Positions 1 through 11,111 of a stretch of 64,000 nt of DNA are shown here, one piece after another; position 1 is the stretch's first letter, and each line of letters starts with the position of its first letter. The stretch comes from Semisulcospira habei (lineage: Eukaryota > Mollusca > Gastropoda > Semisulcospiridae). The DNA is taken from positions 179,020,958 through 179,084,957 of the forward strand of contig BTPG01000001.1 in assembly GCA_036245525.1 (NCBI GenBank), read 5' to 3'. A program made the position numbers and the translations under genes. The notes below the pieces were generated by a model. That model had not been told where the DNA came from, ran no database searches, and saw only the letters and a list, made by a program, of their open reading frames with translations.

Positions 1-1707
1 GGCAACAGTAGAAGATCATCCGCTATCCCCTCTCAGCTCAACGCAGACACTTTTAACGAACACTTTCTGTCGGTTGCCCAGTCAGTAAACTCCTCATCCA
101 AAACGTCAAGTACATATTCGTGTCCTGAGGCTCTACTTAACTTTTGTTCGCAAAGGACAGTGGATAAGTCATCCTTTTGTATTCCCCCTTTAGCAGTGCA
201 CGAGGTTGGCAAGCTTATAAATTCACTAAAAAACAAGAAATCGTCCGGACCTGATGAGATTAGCCCCAAAATACTTAAACTTTCCCTTCCTTACACAATT
301 GAATCACTAACCTACATTTATAATTTGTGTATTCAACACAACACGTTTCCTACTGAGCTTAAACATGCTAAAGTAATACCCCTGCCCAAATCTAAAGATC
401 TTACGGACGTGAATAACTACAGACCTATATCCCTTTTGTCTTCCTTGTCAAAACCACTTGAAAGACATGTTCACAAACATCTCTACCAGTACCTTGATAC
501 CTGTAATCTTCTACATACCCATCAGTCAGGCTTTAGACCAAAACATTCGTGCCATACGGCATTAACAAGACTTGTTGACACCTGGTTAACTTCTATAAAT
601 CAATGTCAAATGATTGGGACAGTCTATCTCGATTTCAAAAAAGCCTTTGATCTTGTAGACCACAGCATCCTTTTGTCTAAACTTCAAGCATATTTATGCA
701 ATGCAGATGCCGTATCGTTTTTTAATTCCTACCTCAGCGGTAGGAGGCAAAGAGTTTTCTTAAATGGTAACTACTCGTCCCACGGTATTGTCACGAGCGG
801 CGTGCCTCAAGGCTCTGTCCTCGGGCCATTGCTCTTCTGTGTCTTCATAAATGATCTACCACTGCACCTGAGTAGTAACCAAACCTCGTGTGATTTGTTT
901 GCGGATGACGCAACTCTTCATATGCCTGATCATAGTGTTAATGCGATTAATACACGTCTGCAAAAAAGCATGCAGGAGGTTTCTCACTGGTGCGATTCTA
1001 ATTCAATGGTTCTTAATCCATCTAAAACAGAATGCATGGTGATAGCCACACGTCAAAGACATCAGCTGCGCCCACTTTCTCTTGATCTAACAGTAAACGG
1101 CAAACCAGTCCAACAGGTATCTCAACACCGTCTCCTTGGGGTCACGGTAGATGATCAACTTAAGTGGAAAACTCACATTAGCAGCGTATGTAAACGTGTC
1201 TCAAAAAACCTTTATATGCTATCAAAGTTGAAATTCATTACCGATGTAGAGACGCGTACAATTTTCTATAACGCCCATGTAAAGTCGCACATAGACTACG
1301 CATCAACAGTGTGGGATGGTTCAAGTGAAGTGCATTTAAAGAGGCTGAATACTTTACACAGGAGGGCTGCTAAACTTATCCTACCGGATCCTCAAATAGC
1401 AACGGAAAAAAAACTTGAAGTTCTTGGTATGCTTCCCCTGAAGCAGCACCTTATATGTAACAAAGCCATTTTTATGTATAAGCTGTGTAAACAAAAAGGG
1501 CCCCGTTATCTTGACCCATTTTTTTCAGTAATTTCCTCACGACATCCCAGACTGGGGCGGCACTATCAGGTTCCGCGGCCTCGCATTGACATCTTTAAAT
1601 CTAGCTTAACATACTCAGGTAGTACTCTCTGGAATTCGATTCCATGTAACCTTAGAAGTATGTCCCTGCCCTCCTTTAAAGACGGCCTCTTCAAATATCT
1701 AAAATAA
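1..1707 (+). CDS. CR1/L2-like non-LTR retrotransposon ORF2, reverse transcriptase part (5' end outside window)
   Basis: The frame is open from base 1 to a TAA at 1705-1707, about 568 codons. It holds a complete reverse transcriptase: the SSGPDEISPKIL block, NNYRPISLLSSLSKPLE, HQSGFRPKHSCHTAL, YLDFKKAFDLVDH, GVPQGSVLGPLLF and the catalytic FADD box at 898-909. The C-terminal part has HLKRLNTLHRRAAKLI and a terminal LWNSIP block. The endonuclease would lie to the left of the window. The closest relative here is the 951-aa ORF at 51100-53955, aligned over its whole length with many substitutions, so this is a separate subfamily. The protein would copy its own RNA by target-primed reverse transcription. 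The clade (CR1/L2 group) is inferred from the motifs and the short-repeat 3' tail. The visible part has no frame break. Confidence 0.85.
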   Translation, partial: GNSRRSSAIPSQLNADTFNEHFLSVAQSVNSSSKTSSTYSCPEALLNFCSQRTVDKSSFCIPPLAVHEVGKLINSLKNKKSSGPDEISPKILKLSLPYTIESLTYIYNLCIQHNTFPTELKHAKVIPLPKSKDLTDVNNYRPISLLSSLSKPLERHVHKHLYQYLDTCNLLHTHQSGFRPKHSCHTALTRLVDTWLTSINQCQMIGTVYLDFKKAFDLVDHSILLSKLQAYLCNADAVSFFNSYLSGRRQRVFLNGNYSSHGIVTSGVPQGSVLGPLLFCVFINDLPLHLSSNQTSCDLFADDATLHMPDHSVNAINTRLQKSMQEVSHWCDSNSMVLNPSKTECMVIATRQRHQLRPLSLDLTVNGKPVQQVSQHRLLGVTVDDQLKWKTHISSVCKRVSKNLYMLSKLKFITDVETRTIFYNAHVKSHIDYASTVWDGSSEVHLKRLNTLHRRAAKLILPDPQIATEKKLEVLGMLPLKQHLICNKAIFMYKLCKQKGPRYLDPFFSVISSRHPRLGRHYQVPRPRIDIFKSSLTYSGSTLWNSIPCNLRSMSLPSFKDGLFKYLK

Positions 1708-1894
1708 TCCAGCTTTACACGCGGAAAACTGCATGTTCTTAGAATACATACCATGTATCGGCATGTGCATTGACTCCATGTCTGACAAGTAATACCTGCC
1801 TTGATGTACTGGCACGCGTATGGCGTGCGTGTGTTTGTGCGTATGTGTGTGTGTGTATGTGTGGCTGTGTGCATTCGTGCGTATGGGTGTGTGA

Positions 1895-1989
<95 letters not shown>

Positions 1990-2486
1990 CGTGCGTCTGT
2001 GTGCGTGTGTGCGTTCATGCGTGTGGTCACGTTATGTGATCGTGTGCGTGTGTGCGTGGTCTGTCATAATGTGGCAGATTGCACACGCGTACGCGCACGC
2101 ACGCACGCATGAGCGCAAGCACGCGCACACCATGTGCGCGATTTATGCAATTTATATGTTGGAATTTTTTATTCATAATTTTTTTTTTAATTCTCTTTAA
2201 AGGTTTTTTAACACATTTTCTTTCTTTTCTATCGCGCTATATTCATCAGTATTTTGTTTGCTAGCACATAATTGAATTCCTTAGAGTAGTGTGTGTGTGT
2301 GTTTGCGAGTGAACATGCGTGCGTGTGTATGTGTTTGACCTAGTTATGTTTTAGACCATTGTTTTGTTTATGAAAACGTTGATAAGTAGTTTGTAGCAAC
2401 GGCAAGTTTGAAAATTGGTCTTGTAACCAAATACTTCTACCGTTGTAAAATAAAAGTTCATTGTTCATTGTTCATTGTTCATTGTT
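1708..2486 (+). other. 3' UTR of the first CR1/L2-like copy, with short-repeat tail
   Basis: Non-coding DNA after the ORF2 stop. It contains a (GT)n tract (1896-1985) and ends in a block shared with the other copies: GTAGCAACGGCA, then CCGTTGTAAAATAAA, then four repeats of ATTGTTC (about 2455-2486). The same block ends the copies near 6690, 12745 and, on the minus strand, 50746. A (TC)n stretch (2487-2508) follows directly. Confidence 0.75.
1896..1985. repeat. (GT)n microsatellite
   Basis: About 90 bases of pure GT repeat, with imperfect GT/GC-rich sequence on both sides (1800-2110). The Cys-Val open frames here are repeat artefacts. Confidence 0.97.
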
Positions 2487-2518
2487 CTCTCTCTCTCTCT
2501 CTCTCTTTCAGCACATGT

Positions 2519-2746
2519 AAAAGCTTAATCTATCACTCGGCGACGACATCATAGAACAGGTAGCCGAACATCGTCTATTGGGGGTCACAATTGATAATCA
2601 GCTGAGATGGCAGATGCACATTGACAATGTCTGTAAAACGGTCTCGAGAAATGTTATCGAAATTAAAGTATTACACAGATAGTGAAACCAGAAAATTGTT
2701 CAGTAATGCACACATCATGTCACATATAAACTACGCATCGACGGTG

Positions 2747-2748
<2 letters not shown>
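2519..2748 (+). pseudogene. CR1/L2-like reverse transcriptase fragment, left part of split copy
   Basis: A 5'-truncated retrotransposon fragment. Read on the plus strand it gives EQVAEHRLLGVTIDNQLRW, matching the ORF2 region just before the C-terminal domain of the first copy, and continues to sequence matching the HIDYAS...TV stretch. It has internal frame breaks near 2650. It stops at the T-run at 2751, and the same ORF resumes at 5950 (VDVHLKRLNSLHRR), so an RTE-like element has split it. It starts right after the (TC)n that follows the tail of the previous copy. Confidence 0.8.
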
Positions 2749-2749
<1 letters not shown>

Positions 2750-2781
<32 letters not shown>

Positions 2782-5700
2782 AAGTGATGTCCACTTCTTC
2801 TTCAACGCCCATCACCCCCTCTGGGGCATAGGCCGCCGACAAGGTCCCTCCAGCCGTCTCTGTCCTGGGCGAGTCTCTCCAGCTGTCCCCAGGTGTGGCC
2901 CATCTTCTTGGCATCTGTCTCCAGGTCACGTCGCCAGGTGTTTCGTGGCCGACCTCTCTTCCTTTTTCCCTGGGGGTTCCATCTTAGGGCTTGCTTTGTG
3001 GTGTTGGTTGCTGGCTTGCGTAGTGTGTGACCTATCCATCTCCAGCGGCGTTGTTGGAGCTCCACTTCTGCAGGCTTCTGCTTTGTCCGCTGCCACAATT
3101 CCTCGTTGCTGATTTTGTCCGGCCAGCGTATCCTGAGGAGCCTTCTCAGACTGTTGTTGATGAACGTCTGTATTTTCTTGGTGGTCGACACTGTGGTCCT
3201 CCAGGTCTCTGCTCCATAGAGGAGTACTGGTTTCACGTTGGTATTGAACAGTCGGATCTTGGTGTTGACTGACAGATCTCTTGAAGTCCAGACGTTCTTT
3301 AGCTGGAGAAATGCTGCCCTGGCCTTGCCTATCCTGATCTTCACGTCAGCATCCGTCCCACCCTTCTTGTCGACTATGCTGCCGAGGTAGGTGAAGCCTC
3401 TTCTAGCGCCTCGCCTTCCAATGTGATGGGCGTTCCACTGGCAGCGTTGACTTTCAGCACCTTGCTCTTTCCACGGTGGATGTTCAGGCCTAGCCTTGCG
3501 GAGTTCGCTGCCACTGCGTTTGTCTTTTCTTGCATCTGCTGTTGGGTGTGCGAGAGCAGGGCTAGGTCATCTGCGAAGTCCAGGTCATCCAGTTGGGTCC
3601 AAAGTGTCCATTGGATGCCATTTCGCTTCTGTGCTGTGATTGTCGTCATGACCCAGTCGATGGCCAGCAGGAACAGGAACGGTGACAGCAAACACCCCTG
3701 TCTCACCCCTGTCCGGACTTGGAAGGCGTGGGTGAGCTGGTTTCCACAGATCACTCTGCAGGTCAGTCCCTCGTAGGAGTTCCTGATGATGTTGGTAAGC
3801 TTTTCAGGTACTCCATAGTGTCTCAGCAGCTTCCACAAGGTGGCTCTGTTGACGCTGTCGAAGGCCTTCTCATAATCAAGGAAGTTGATGTAGAGGGACG
3901 AGTTCCACTCTAGCGACTGTTCCAGGATGATTCGCAGCGTGGCGATCTGGTCAGTGCATGATCGGTCCTTGCGAAAGCCCGCCTGTTGATCTCGGAGTTG
4001 GGGGTCCACTGTGTCCTTCATCCTGTTGAGTAGGATCCTGCTGAAGACTTTGCCTGGAACAGACAGTAGGGTGATTCCTCTATAGTTGGCACAGTTGCTG
4101 AGGTCTCCATTCTTTGGCAGCTTGACCAGGTAACCCTCCTTCCACTCTGCTGGTACTTGTTCTCTCTGCCAGATTTTCCTGAAGAGGGGGTGGAGCATCT
4201 CAACTGTGGTTTCAGTATCCGCCTTTAGCGCTTCTGCCGGTATACTGTCGGGTCCGGCTGCCTTGCCCGACTTGAGCTGTTTGATGGCTTTCCGGATCTC
4301 CTCCTTGGTGGGCTCGCTACAGTCTATCGGCAGGTCTCTCTCGGCTACCTGAATGTCTGGTGGGTCTTGTGGAGCTGGTCTATTTAAGAGCTCCTCAAAG
4401 TGCTCCTTCCATCTGTTCTTCTGTCCCTCCTCTCCTTGGATGGCTCTTCCCTGTTTATCCTTTACTGGCCTCTCTGGCTTGGCAAACTTCCCTGAAAGCT
4501 TTTTTGTGGTGTTGTAGAGCTCTCTCATGTTTCCATGTCGGGCTGCCTCCTCTGCTTCTTGTGCCAGTGACTCTACAAAATTTCTCTTGTCTGCCTTGAT
4601 GCTATTCTTTACTATTTTGTTGGCTGTTGTGTATGCCTCCTGAGCGCGGGCCTTCTCTGTTCTTGTGCGGCTGTTGTTTACTTCTGCTTTCTTCTTCTTT
4701 CTATCTACTACTTTCTCGAGTGTCATTGGTGTTATCCACTCTTTGTGGGTGTGCTTCCTGTAGCCCAACACCTCCTTACATGCTGCAGTTACTGCGTCTC
4801 TCACCCCTCTCCACTGCTCGTCAATGGTTCCTTCGTCCAGAAGCTCTTGGAGAACCTGGAACCTGTTGGAGAGGGCGAGTCTGTACTCCTCATGATTGCC
4901 TGCATCTTTCAGCAGCGTAGTGTTGAACCTCTGGCGCTGACAGGTCTCGCCGGTCCAGTTCCTCTTCAGCTTCAGTTTCAGTCTGGCAACAACCAGGTGG
5001 TGGTCTGAAGCAACGTCGGCTCCTCTCTTCGCTCGGACGTCCTGGAGAGATCTTCGGAACCTTCTCGAGATGCACACGTGGTCGATCTGATTCTCGGTTA
5101 AATGGTCCGGTGATACCCATGTCGCCTTGTGGATGCGCTTGTGCGGGAAGACTGTGCCGCCTATGACAAGGTTGCTTATGGCGCATAGGTCTGCGAATCT
5201 CTCTCCGTTATCGTTCATTACTCCCAAACCCTGCTGCCCCATGACCTCCTCGAAGCCTCTGTTATCACTGCCGACCTTGGCGTTGAAATCGCCCATGATG
5301 ATGTTGAAATCTCTTCTAGGGAGGGTTCCAACGATGGTCTGAAGTCTGTTATAAAACTGGTCTTTGGTCTCGTCATCGCTGTCGTTGGTTGGGGCATAGC
5401 ACTGGATGATGTTCATGCTAATCCTCTTCTGCTGTGTTCTGAACGAGGCTGTGATGATGCGTGGGCCATGGGCTTCCCACCCGATGAGAGCACTCTGCGC
5501 AGTTTTGGAGAGCATGAGAGCCACTCCCTCTGTGTGTGGTGCATTGTCCTCCTCATGGCCGGAAAACAGCAGCCTCTCTCCTGTGGTCAGTCTCTTCTGT
5601 CCGCTGCCCGTCCATCTGGACTCACTAATGCCAAGGACGTCGAGACGGTAGTTCCTCATCTCCACTGCCACCTGAGCTGTTTTCCCTGCTTCGTACATGG

Positions 5701-5960
5701 TCTTCACATTCCATGTTCCGATGTTGATGGTTGCCCTGGTCGAAAGGATGGTAGTCTGCTGAGTGGCTTCCTTTCGGCTTTCACCACCCCGCGTCATAAA
5801 TCCTCCAGCTGAAGGTCCATCCTCTCCCAGGGCCGAGTCGGTTGTTGGTTTTCTTGTTGGCGTTTCTGTAGCAATGTGTGTTTTTATGGGGTGGGGCAGC
5901 TGACCCCACGCCCAACCCTCCTCCTTTCACATGCGGGCTTGGGACCGGCCATGGCGGAGT
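2750..5960 (-). mobile_element. RTE-like non-LTR retrotransposon inserted into a CR1/L2-like copy
   Basis: A minus-strand element of about 3.2 kb. Its 3' end is marked by a T-run (2751-2780, poly(A) on the element strand) and its 5' end is near 5940. The surrounding CR1/L2-like reading continues on both sides. The 12-mer TGATGTCCACTT occurs at 2785-2796 and 5962-5973 and may be part of a target duplication, but the left copy lies inside the T-run boundary, so this is unsettled. It encodes one ORF with endonuclease and reverse transcriptase domains. Confidence 0.75.
2802..5797 (-). pseudogene. RTE-like ORF2: AP endonuclease plus reverse transcriptase, one frameshift
   Basis: The main frame (5797 to 3374, 807 codons) starts at an ATG and contains an exonuclease-endonuclease-phosphatase domain: GTWNVKTM near residue 27, then ISESRW, GDFNAKVGS, and a terminal SDHHLVV. 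A linker rich in Lys and Glu follows, then the reverse transcriptase with SGKAAGPDSIPAEAL, NYRGITLLSVPGK, FLDYEKAFDSV, TGVRQGCLLSPFLF and the FADD box near 3565-3576. Just after LEGEALEE the frame breaks at about 3370-3400 and continues at 3344-2802, with [24 protein letters not shown] and the basic tail [17 protein letters not shown]. One small indel therefore separates it from an intact protein. The nearest relative in the window is at 13061-14704. The RTE assignment is provisional; the endonuclease-RT architecture is clear. Confidence 0.85.
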
Positions 5961-6354
5961 TGATGTCCACTTAAAAAGACTAAATTCTTTACATAGGAGA
6001 ATGGCAAAATTAATTCTTCCCGACCCGCACTTGACGACCGAGGAAAACCTCAGTAAAGCTGGATTCCTGCCCCTTCAAAATCATTTTAAATATAACAAAG
6101 GGGTACTGATGTTTAAAGTGTGGAACCATAGCGCTCCAGAATATCTAACAGAGTTGTTTAAAAAATCAGATTCCTTCTATGGGAACATGAAGGGTCTTTA
6201 TATTGTTCCAAAACCCCGAATAGATATATTTAAATCTACTTTGTCATTTGCGGGTTCCACACTGTGGAACTCACTCCCACATCTCGTTAAAGCCACTCCG
6301 ACATTATCTCATTTCAAGGCAAGTCTTTATAGGTATCTGACATTACTCAAATAA
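5950..6354 (+). pseudogene. CR1/L2-like reverse transcriptase C-terminus, right part of split copy
   Basis: Continuation of the fragment at 2519-2748. The frame reads VDVHLKRLNSLHRRMAKLI and carries on to the TAA at 6352-6354, with PKPRIDIFKSTLSFAGSTLW matching the ends of the other copies. It lacks the RT catalytic core. A 3' UTR follows. Confidence 0.85.
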
Positions 6355-6408
6355 TAATATCTAGTTATTCGTAGACACACGAATGTACGTGTATATTCTA
6401 ACAATCAT

Positions 6409-6482
<74 letters not shown>

Positions 6483-6690
6483 ACGCGTGAGTGCGTTTGT
6501 GCGCGGCGTATGCGCGTGTTTGTGTTTAGTGGACTATATATTCTGTACCACTGTGCTTTGATGTCCCTGTTTTATGCATATTTTGTACTTAGTCGTAGTT
6601 GTAGCAACGGCAGGTACGAAAAATGACATAGTCACTGACTGTGTTAATATCTTCACCGTTGTAAAATAAAGATTCATTGATTCATTGATT
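6355..6690 (+). other. 3' UTR and tail of split CR1/L2-like copy, with (GT)n
   Basis: Contains a (GT)n tract at 6411-6480, then the shared block GTAGCAACGGCAGG and CCGTTGTAAAATAAA, and ends with repeats of ATTGATTC at about 6672-6690. The ORF1 of the next copy starts immediately after this tail. Confidence 0.75.
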
Positions 6691-7608
6691 CTTTCCGCCG
6701 TCAGCAAGCAGTCAAGGGACCAGCTCTTCCGTTTCCTACGCTCAGCCTTTCCTAGCGCCGCTCTGTACACATCCTGCATCATTCTAGGTGGAGCTGAACA
6801 TTACCTGGCAAAGGCTGTGTTTGCTTCCAACGACAACCTCAGGGCTGTGTGTGAGCAGGCCAAGACCCCCTTCATCGACCACGTTCCCCGTTTCTTGACA
6901 GCTAATCTTGCGCCGCGTCAGACTCTGTTCCAGAGAGACAGAAGTCACCTGACAGTGGAAGGCACCAAGCGACTGGCACTCGCCATCAGGTTCGCCGGAG
7001 CAGCACGCCGCTCACCAGGATACGATGTGCCGAAAGCGGATCATCATGCGCCTACCAACCCCCAAAATCGAGGGCCACAGCACTACCAGAATCAAGCTGC
7101 TGGCAGGGGCACAGGATGAGGACAAGCAAATGGAGGAAACAATTTCAAAGTCCATACACATCCCAACCATTCCCACCCCAACCACGCCCACACCAACGCC
7201 CACGCCCACAACAACCAAACCCATCCCAGCCAGGCTAATTCCAAACACGTTCAAGCCCATTTTCAACAGTCTCAAATTTGCCAAGCCCATTCTGCTCAAA
7301 CCCAGTTCAACATGTCTGACAATGCCATGTACAACTCTGCCCAGCCTGGTTACCCCCCAACATTCTGTCCCCAGCAAGGTCACGCCGGGCAGTTCACTCC
7401 GTCGGAACGCGAATTTCCGCGCATTCCACCCTCCGACCAAGGCACCGCGAGCTCTAACAGCGCCCTTCACGCCCTCGCCACCGCTAATCCCACACCGACC
7501 AGAGGGTGGGAGAGCCCTGCAATTACACCCGGATTAGACGCAACGCAGAGGATGCGCATGCTTGCGCAGCTCCTACAGGCATTCATTCAGGGCTTTACCA
7601 GCCAATAA
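6691..7608 (+). pseudogene. CR1/L2-like ORF1 with SGNH-type esterase domain, 5'-truncated, one nonsense change
   Basis: Closely matches the ORF1 at 54880-55993 on the minus strand but begins inside the SGNH domain, after the GDS block. Visible parts include the FRFLRSAFPSAALYTSCII strand, the region before FQRDRSHLT (putative catalytic Asp/His block) and a His/Asn/Pro-rich C-terminal half. The frame runs to TGA at 7117-7119, where the minus-strand copy has Trp (TGG). The same frame then continues open to the stop at 7606-7608, so this is one point nonsense rather than a frameshift. ORF1 proteins of this type bind element RNA; the esterase role is not established. The following 1.2 kb, up to ORF2, contains two strong hairpins. 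Confidence 0.85.
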
Positions 7609-7613
7609 TCTCA

Positions 7614-7683
7614 TTAACCCTCTTGTTCATGCAACCACTGGTGCTGCAAACAGTACCGATGGATGCATGAACAAGAGGATTAA
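7614..7683 (+). repeat. Hairpin 1 between ORF1 and ORF2, bounded by TTAA
   Basis: A 70-bp imperfect inverted repeat starting TTAACCCTCTTGTTCATGCA and ending TGCATGAACAAGAGGATTAA. The minus-strand copy has the same structure at 54770-54871. There the stem pair CTCTTG/CAAGAG is replaced by CTCCTG/CAGGAG, so pairing is kept. Confidence 0.85.
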
Positions 7684-7795
7684 TTGTCCATTGTTGGGTT
7701 AATAGGTGGTGTCTACTATTAACTGATTAGCTGCGATATCAACTGACAAGTTAACCGCAGCCTTTCCTTCAGGGATTTATCGGCCACTAATTTGC

Positions 7796-7865
7796 TTAAC
7801 CCCCTTGTGCATGCAACCACCGATGCTGCAAACAGCACCGGTGGATGCATGAACAAAAGGGTTAA
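7796..7865 (+). repeat. Hairpin 2 between ORF1 and ORF2, bounded by TTAA
   Basis: A second 70-bp inverted repeat about 110 bp after the first, with TTAACCCCCTTGTGCATGCA and TGCATGAACAAAAGGGTTAA arms. It is also present in the minus-strand copy at 54588-54657. Nothing else is visible in 7866-8329 except unique element leader sequence shared with the minus copy. Confidence 0.85.
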
Positions 7866-8333
7866 TTTTCATTGTTGAACTAGTAGGTGGTGTTCATCAT
7901 TGATTTACTGACGCTTTAATTAGACGTTTATATTTGGTAATTGTGAACTCGAGCACGGCAAGCTGACTGATGGCGATACTGTTTCTGCCTCATTGCGTCT
8001 GTGGGCAAAACAGTCGTGCTTTCATTACAGTAGAAAGTGACTTTGACTATTGTTACAGATGTTCTTACTGTAAATCAGTTAGACTGACTGCCAACGTTAT
8101 TGTCTGCATCCAAAAGGTTACACTGTGCTGTTTATTGATTACTTTGGTTCTGTCTTCCAGCCGCGTTGGTCATAAACTGATGTGACAGTAACATTCAGTG
8201 AGTGTTACCACCAGAGACTGTGCCAGTGTTAGTTTACACTGTAAAGATTGTGCTCATTTAAAAAGAAAGACTTTAATTTTCAGTCTCTTTCGTGTCTTTA
8301 CAGTGAGACAGACTATTAGCTTGAGTGATTTAA

Positions 8334-8539
8334 CTCATTCTACCCCAGACACACCACAGCAAGATAAGAATCGACCATGTTAGTTCAATGATGATGCCAG
8401 AATAGCTTGGCGCCTAAGGGCGCCAAGCTATTCTGGCATCACCCTTGAACTATCATGGTCGACCTGTGTCCTGCACTGCAATGCAGTCTTCAGAGGACAA
8501 CGGCAAATTTGGGGGATTTCGGTGTTGGGGTAGAATGAG
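8334..8539. mobile_element. TTAA-flanked hairpin MITE (piggyBac-like by target site)
   Basis: A 206-bp element flanked by TTAA at 8330-8333 and 8540-8543. The termini are inverted (CTCATTCTACCCC and GGGGTAGAATGAG), and an internal near-perfect hairpin is centred near 8415. The homologous retrotransposon on the minus strand lacks it: the empty site is at about 54220-54240 and retains a single TTAA. The same unit occurs four times in tandem at 42919-43668. It encodes no protein; the piggyBac link rests on TTAA alone. Confidence 0.88.
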
Positions 8540-8849
8540 TTAATCAAAACTGTACAGAGACAACAAAGAAGGGAACTTAGTGACAGCCGAACATACAGGT
8601 GTTCTCTGCGGCGTTTCACGTTGCGTCACTTGTTTCTTGTGGTTCGGTGACCGCAGCGAGTTTTTGAGAGCTCAGTAGCTTAACTGCTACTTGTTCCCTG
8701 GAGGACGTTTACTCAAAATTACGTGGCCTTTTACCGTTTATAGTTTTATAGTACTTCAGTTTTTTATTTCCGTGTTTTTCCGTATTCAATTGTTTCTTCA
8801 TTGTTTATTTTGTGCACTCTGTATTTTGTAATAAGTCCAAGCGAATTTT

Positions 8850-10690
8850 CCATCAAAGGTGAAGTTATATAACAAACTAGCCGACATATCTGTATATATT
8901 AACGATCCTACACCGTTCAACCTGTTTGGACTCAGTGAGACGCGTCTTAGTTCCTGTGTGAGCGATGCATCAATCAGTATCCCCAATTTTTCAGTTAATA
9001 GACGAGACCCCTTGTCTTCCGGTCAAACTGGCATCGCTGTCTATATTCATAATTCTATCTATCCAGCATTTAGTTCATCGACGCGTCGACCTAGAAACGA
9101 TGGGGGTGGAGTGCGTACGGGTCGCAGTTAAGTGTCTGAAATCAAAACCGGTATTAATTGGGTTCTTATATAGAAATCCCGCCTCAACTTTTGAGTGGTA
9201 CGATCAGTTTAGTCAGAACCTTGACAGAGCTTTAAAAAAGAAGGTCGACATTCTTTTATTGGGCGATTTTAATATAGATTTACTTAAGCCGCACCCCGCC
9301 TGGGGCTCAACGTCATCTCTGTTTGGCTTAGTACAGTTAGTGAAATCACCCACCAGAATTACTCCAACTACTTCCACGCTTATAGACCATATATATACTA
9401 ATAAACCCAAAGCCGTCTCTGACGTTGATGTCTCAAATCTTAGTGTTAGTGATCATTTTCCTGTGGCGTGCTCCTGGTCTTCTAAACTCTAAACCAAAAA
9501 AGAACGGTCATACAACTATAACGTATAGGACATTCAAATACTTCAGTAAAGACGAATTTCTATTTGATCTAGAAAATACTCCTTTTAATGACGTGCTCCT
9601 GTCCTATACCGTCCTCAGTATTTGGTACTCTCTTTTCCTAAATGTACTTAATAAACATGCCCCCCCCCCCCCTACGCGAGAGGAGGGTAAAATCTAACAC
9701 TCTTCCTCCCTGGCTTACTCCGGAAATCATGCAGGCGATGGCGCCTAGAAACGATCTACTTAGCAATAAAATGTTCACTGAATATTAGCAACAGCGTAAC
9801 CGTGTTAAATACATGATCAGAGAAGCAAGAAAAAAGTTAGTTCGTGATACGGTTAAAGACAGCAAACATACCTCTACTATATGGCGCCTTCTAAACACAT
9901 TTACTAGGGGGTCTCCAAGTACCGCAACTACCATTCCCACTAATCTTACTGCTGATACATTCAATGACCATTTTCTTTCGACTGCCAAATGTCTAATCTC
10001 GCCAAGCCAGGATAGCACTTATCCCCGTTCAAATCTGCTGTCTGAGTTTTGTCAACAAAGAACAATGGGCACAGCCCCCTTCAACATCCCTCTGTTAGCT
10101 GTTCATGAAGTGGGTTTACTCATAAGTAACCTTCCAAATAAAAAGTCCTCGGGGCCTGATGACATCAGCCCGAAAATACTTAAACTGTCTCTCCCATACA
10201 TTGTAGAATTCTTAACTTATATTTATAATCTCTGTATCCAGCATAACACTTTTCCTAACGAACTTAAATATGCCAAAGTAATTCCACTTCCAAAAACAAA
10301 AGATCATTCTGACCCTAATAATTATCGGCCGATTTCTTTATTATCTGTTTTGTCCAAACCACTTGAAAGGCACGTTCATAAACACCTGCTTGCTTACCTA
10401 GAATACCGTAAGCTCATCCACCCTTTCCACTCCGGATTTCGCCCGCAGCATTCATGCCACACAGCACTTACACGCCTTGTACATAGCTCAAGGGTATGAA
10501 TAAGTCACAGTTAACAGGAGTAGTCTATCTGGATTTGAAGAATGCTTTTGATCTGATTAACCACACTATTCTGACTGCTAAGCTTCACACATACCTCAAT
10601 AACGGAGAGGCAGTTGCTTTTTTCACATCTTACCTTACTAAAAGAAAACAAAAGGTTCTTGTTCATGGCTCATACTCCTCTCTGAAAAAG
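8850..10690 (+). pseudogene. CR1/L2-like ORF2, endonuclease and first half of reverse transcriptase, degenerate
   Basis: Frames at 8859-9131, 8965-9492, 9425-9697, 9813-10499 and 10496-10780 together match the intact ORF2 at 51100-53955 in order. Recognisable blocks are LFGLSETRLSSCVSDASISI, LLLGDFNIDLLK, VSDHFPVACSW, NKKSSGPDDISPKILKL, NNYRPISLLSVLSKPLE and GVVYLDLKNAFDLINHT. At least four frameshifts separate them, one in the C-run at 9661-9672. The match stops at about 10687, after VHGSYSSLK. The catalytic FADD region is missing and replaced by an insertion. Confidence 0.85.
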
Positions 10691-11017
10691 AAGTACCCAA
10701 CGGAGAAAGAAACACGCTTAGAAAAGACGGGTACAACACAATTTATTAATATTTCGGGTAAATACCCTTTGTCAAAATAGACAAACAAACAAACATAGAG
10801 ATTAGCCGCTACTTATCTTCAATGGCAGAAGGAATGTGGCAACTGAAGGAGGTGACGTAAAATAAAAGAAAAGGAAGAACAAAAGTGCGGAAAAAGTAAA
10901 AATGACGTCAACGAAAAATCGCGTAAGAGAGAGACTCGGAAAGAACCTGAACACGAGAGACAAGAGTGTGTGCAAGCACGTGCAGGAGCGAGCGAAAGAA
11001 AAGGCGTGTAGATGAGG

Positions 11018-11111
<94 letters not shown>

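Noticed and set aside
1566..2200. Open frames rich in Cys-Val or Thr-His on both strands over GT tracts (also near 6417, 12748, 17898, 44409 and 56877)
   Set aside because: They are translations of (GT)n repeats with no other content.
3027..5812. Many plus-strand frames across the RTE-like element
   Set aside because: Antisense shadows of the minus-strand endonuclease-RT ORF.
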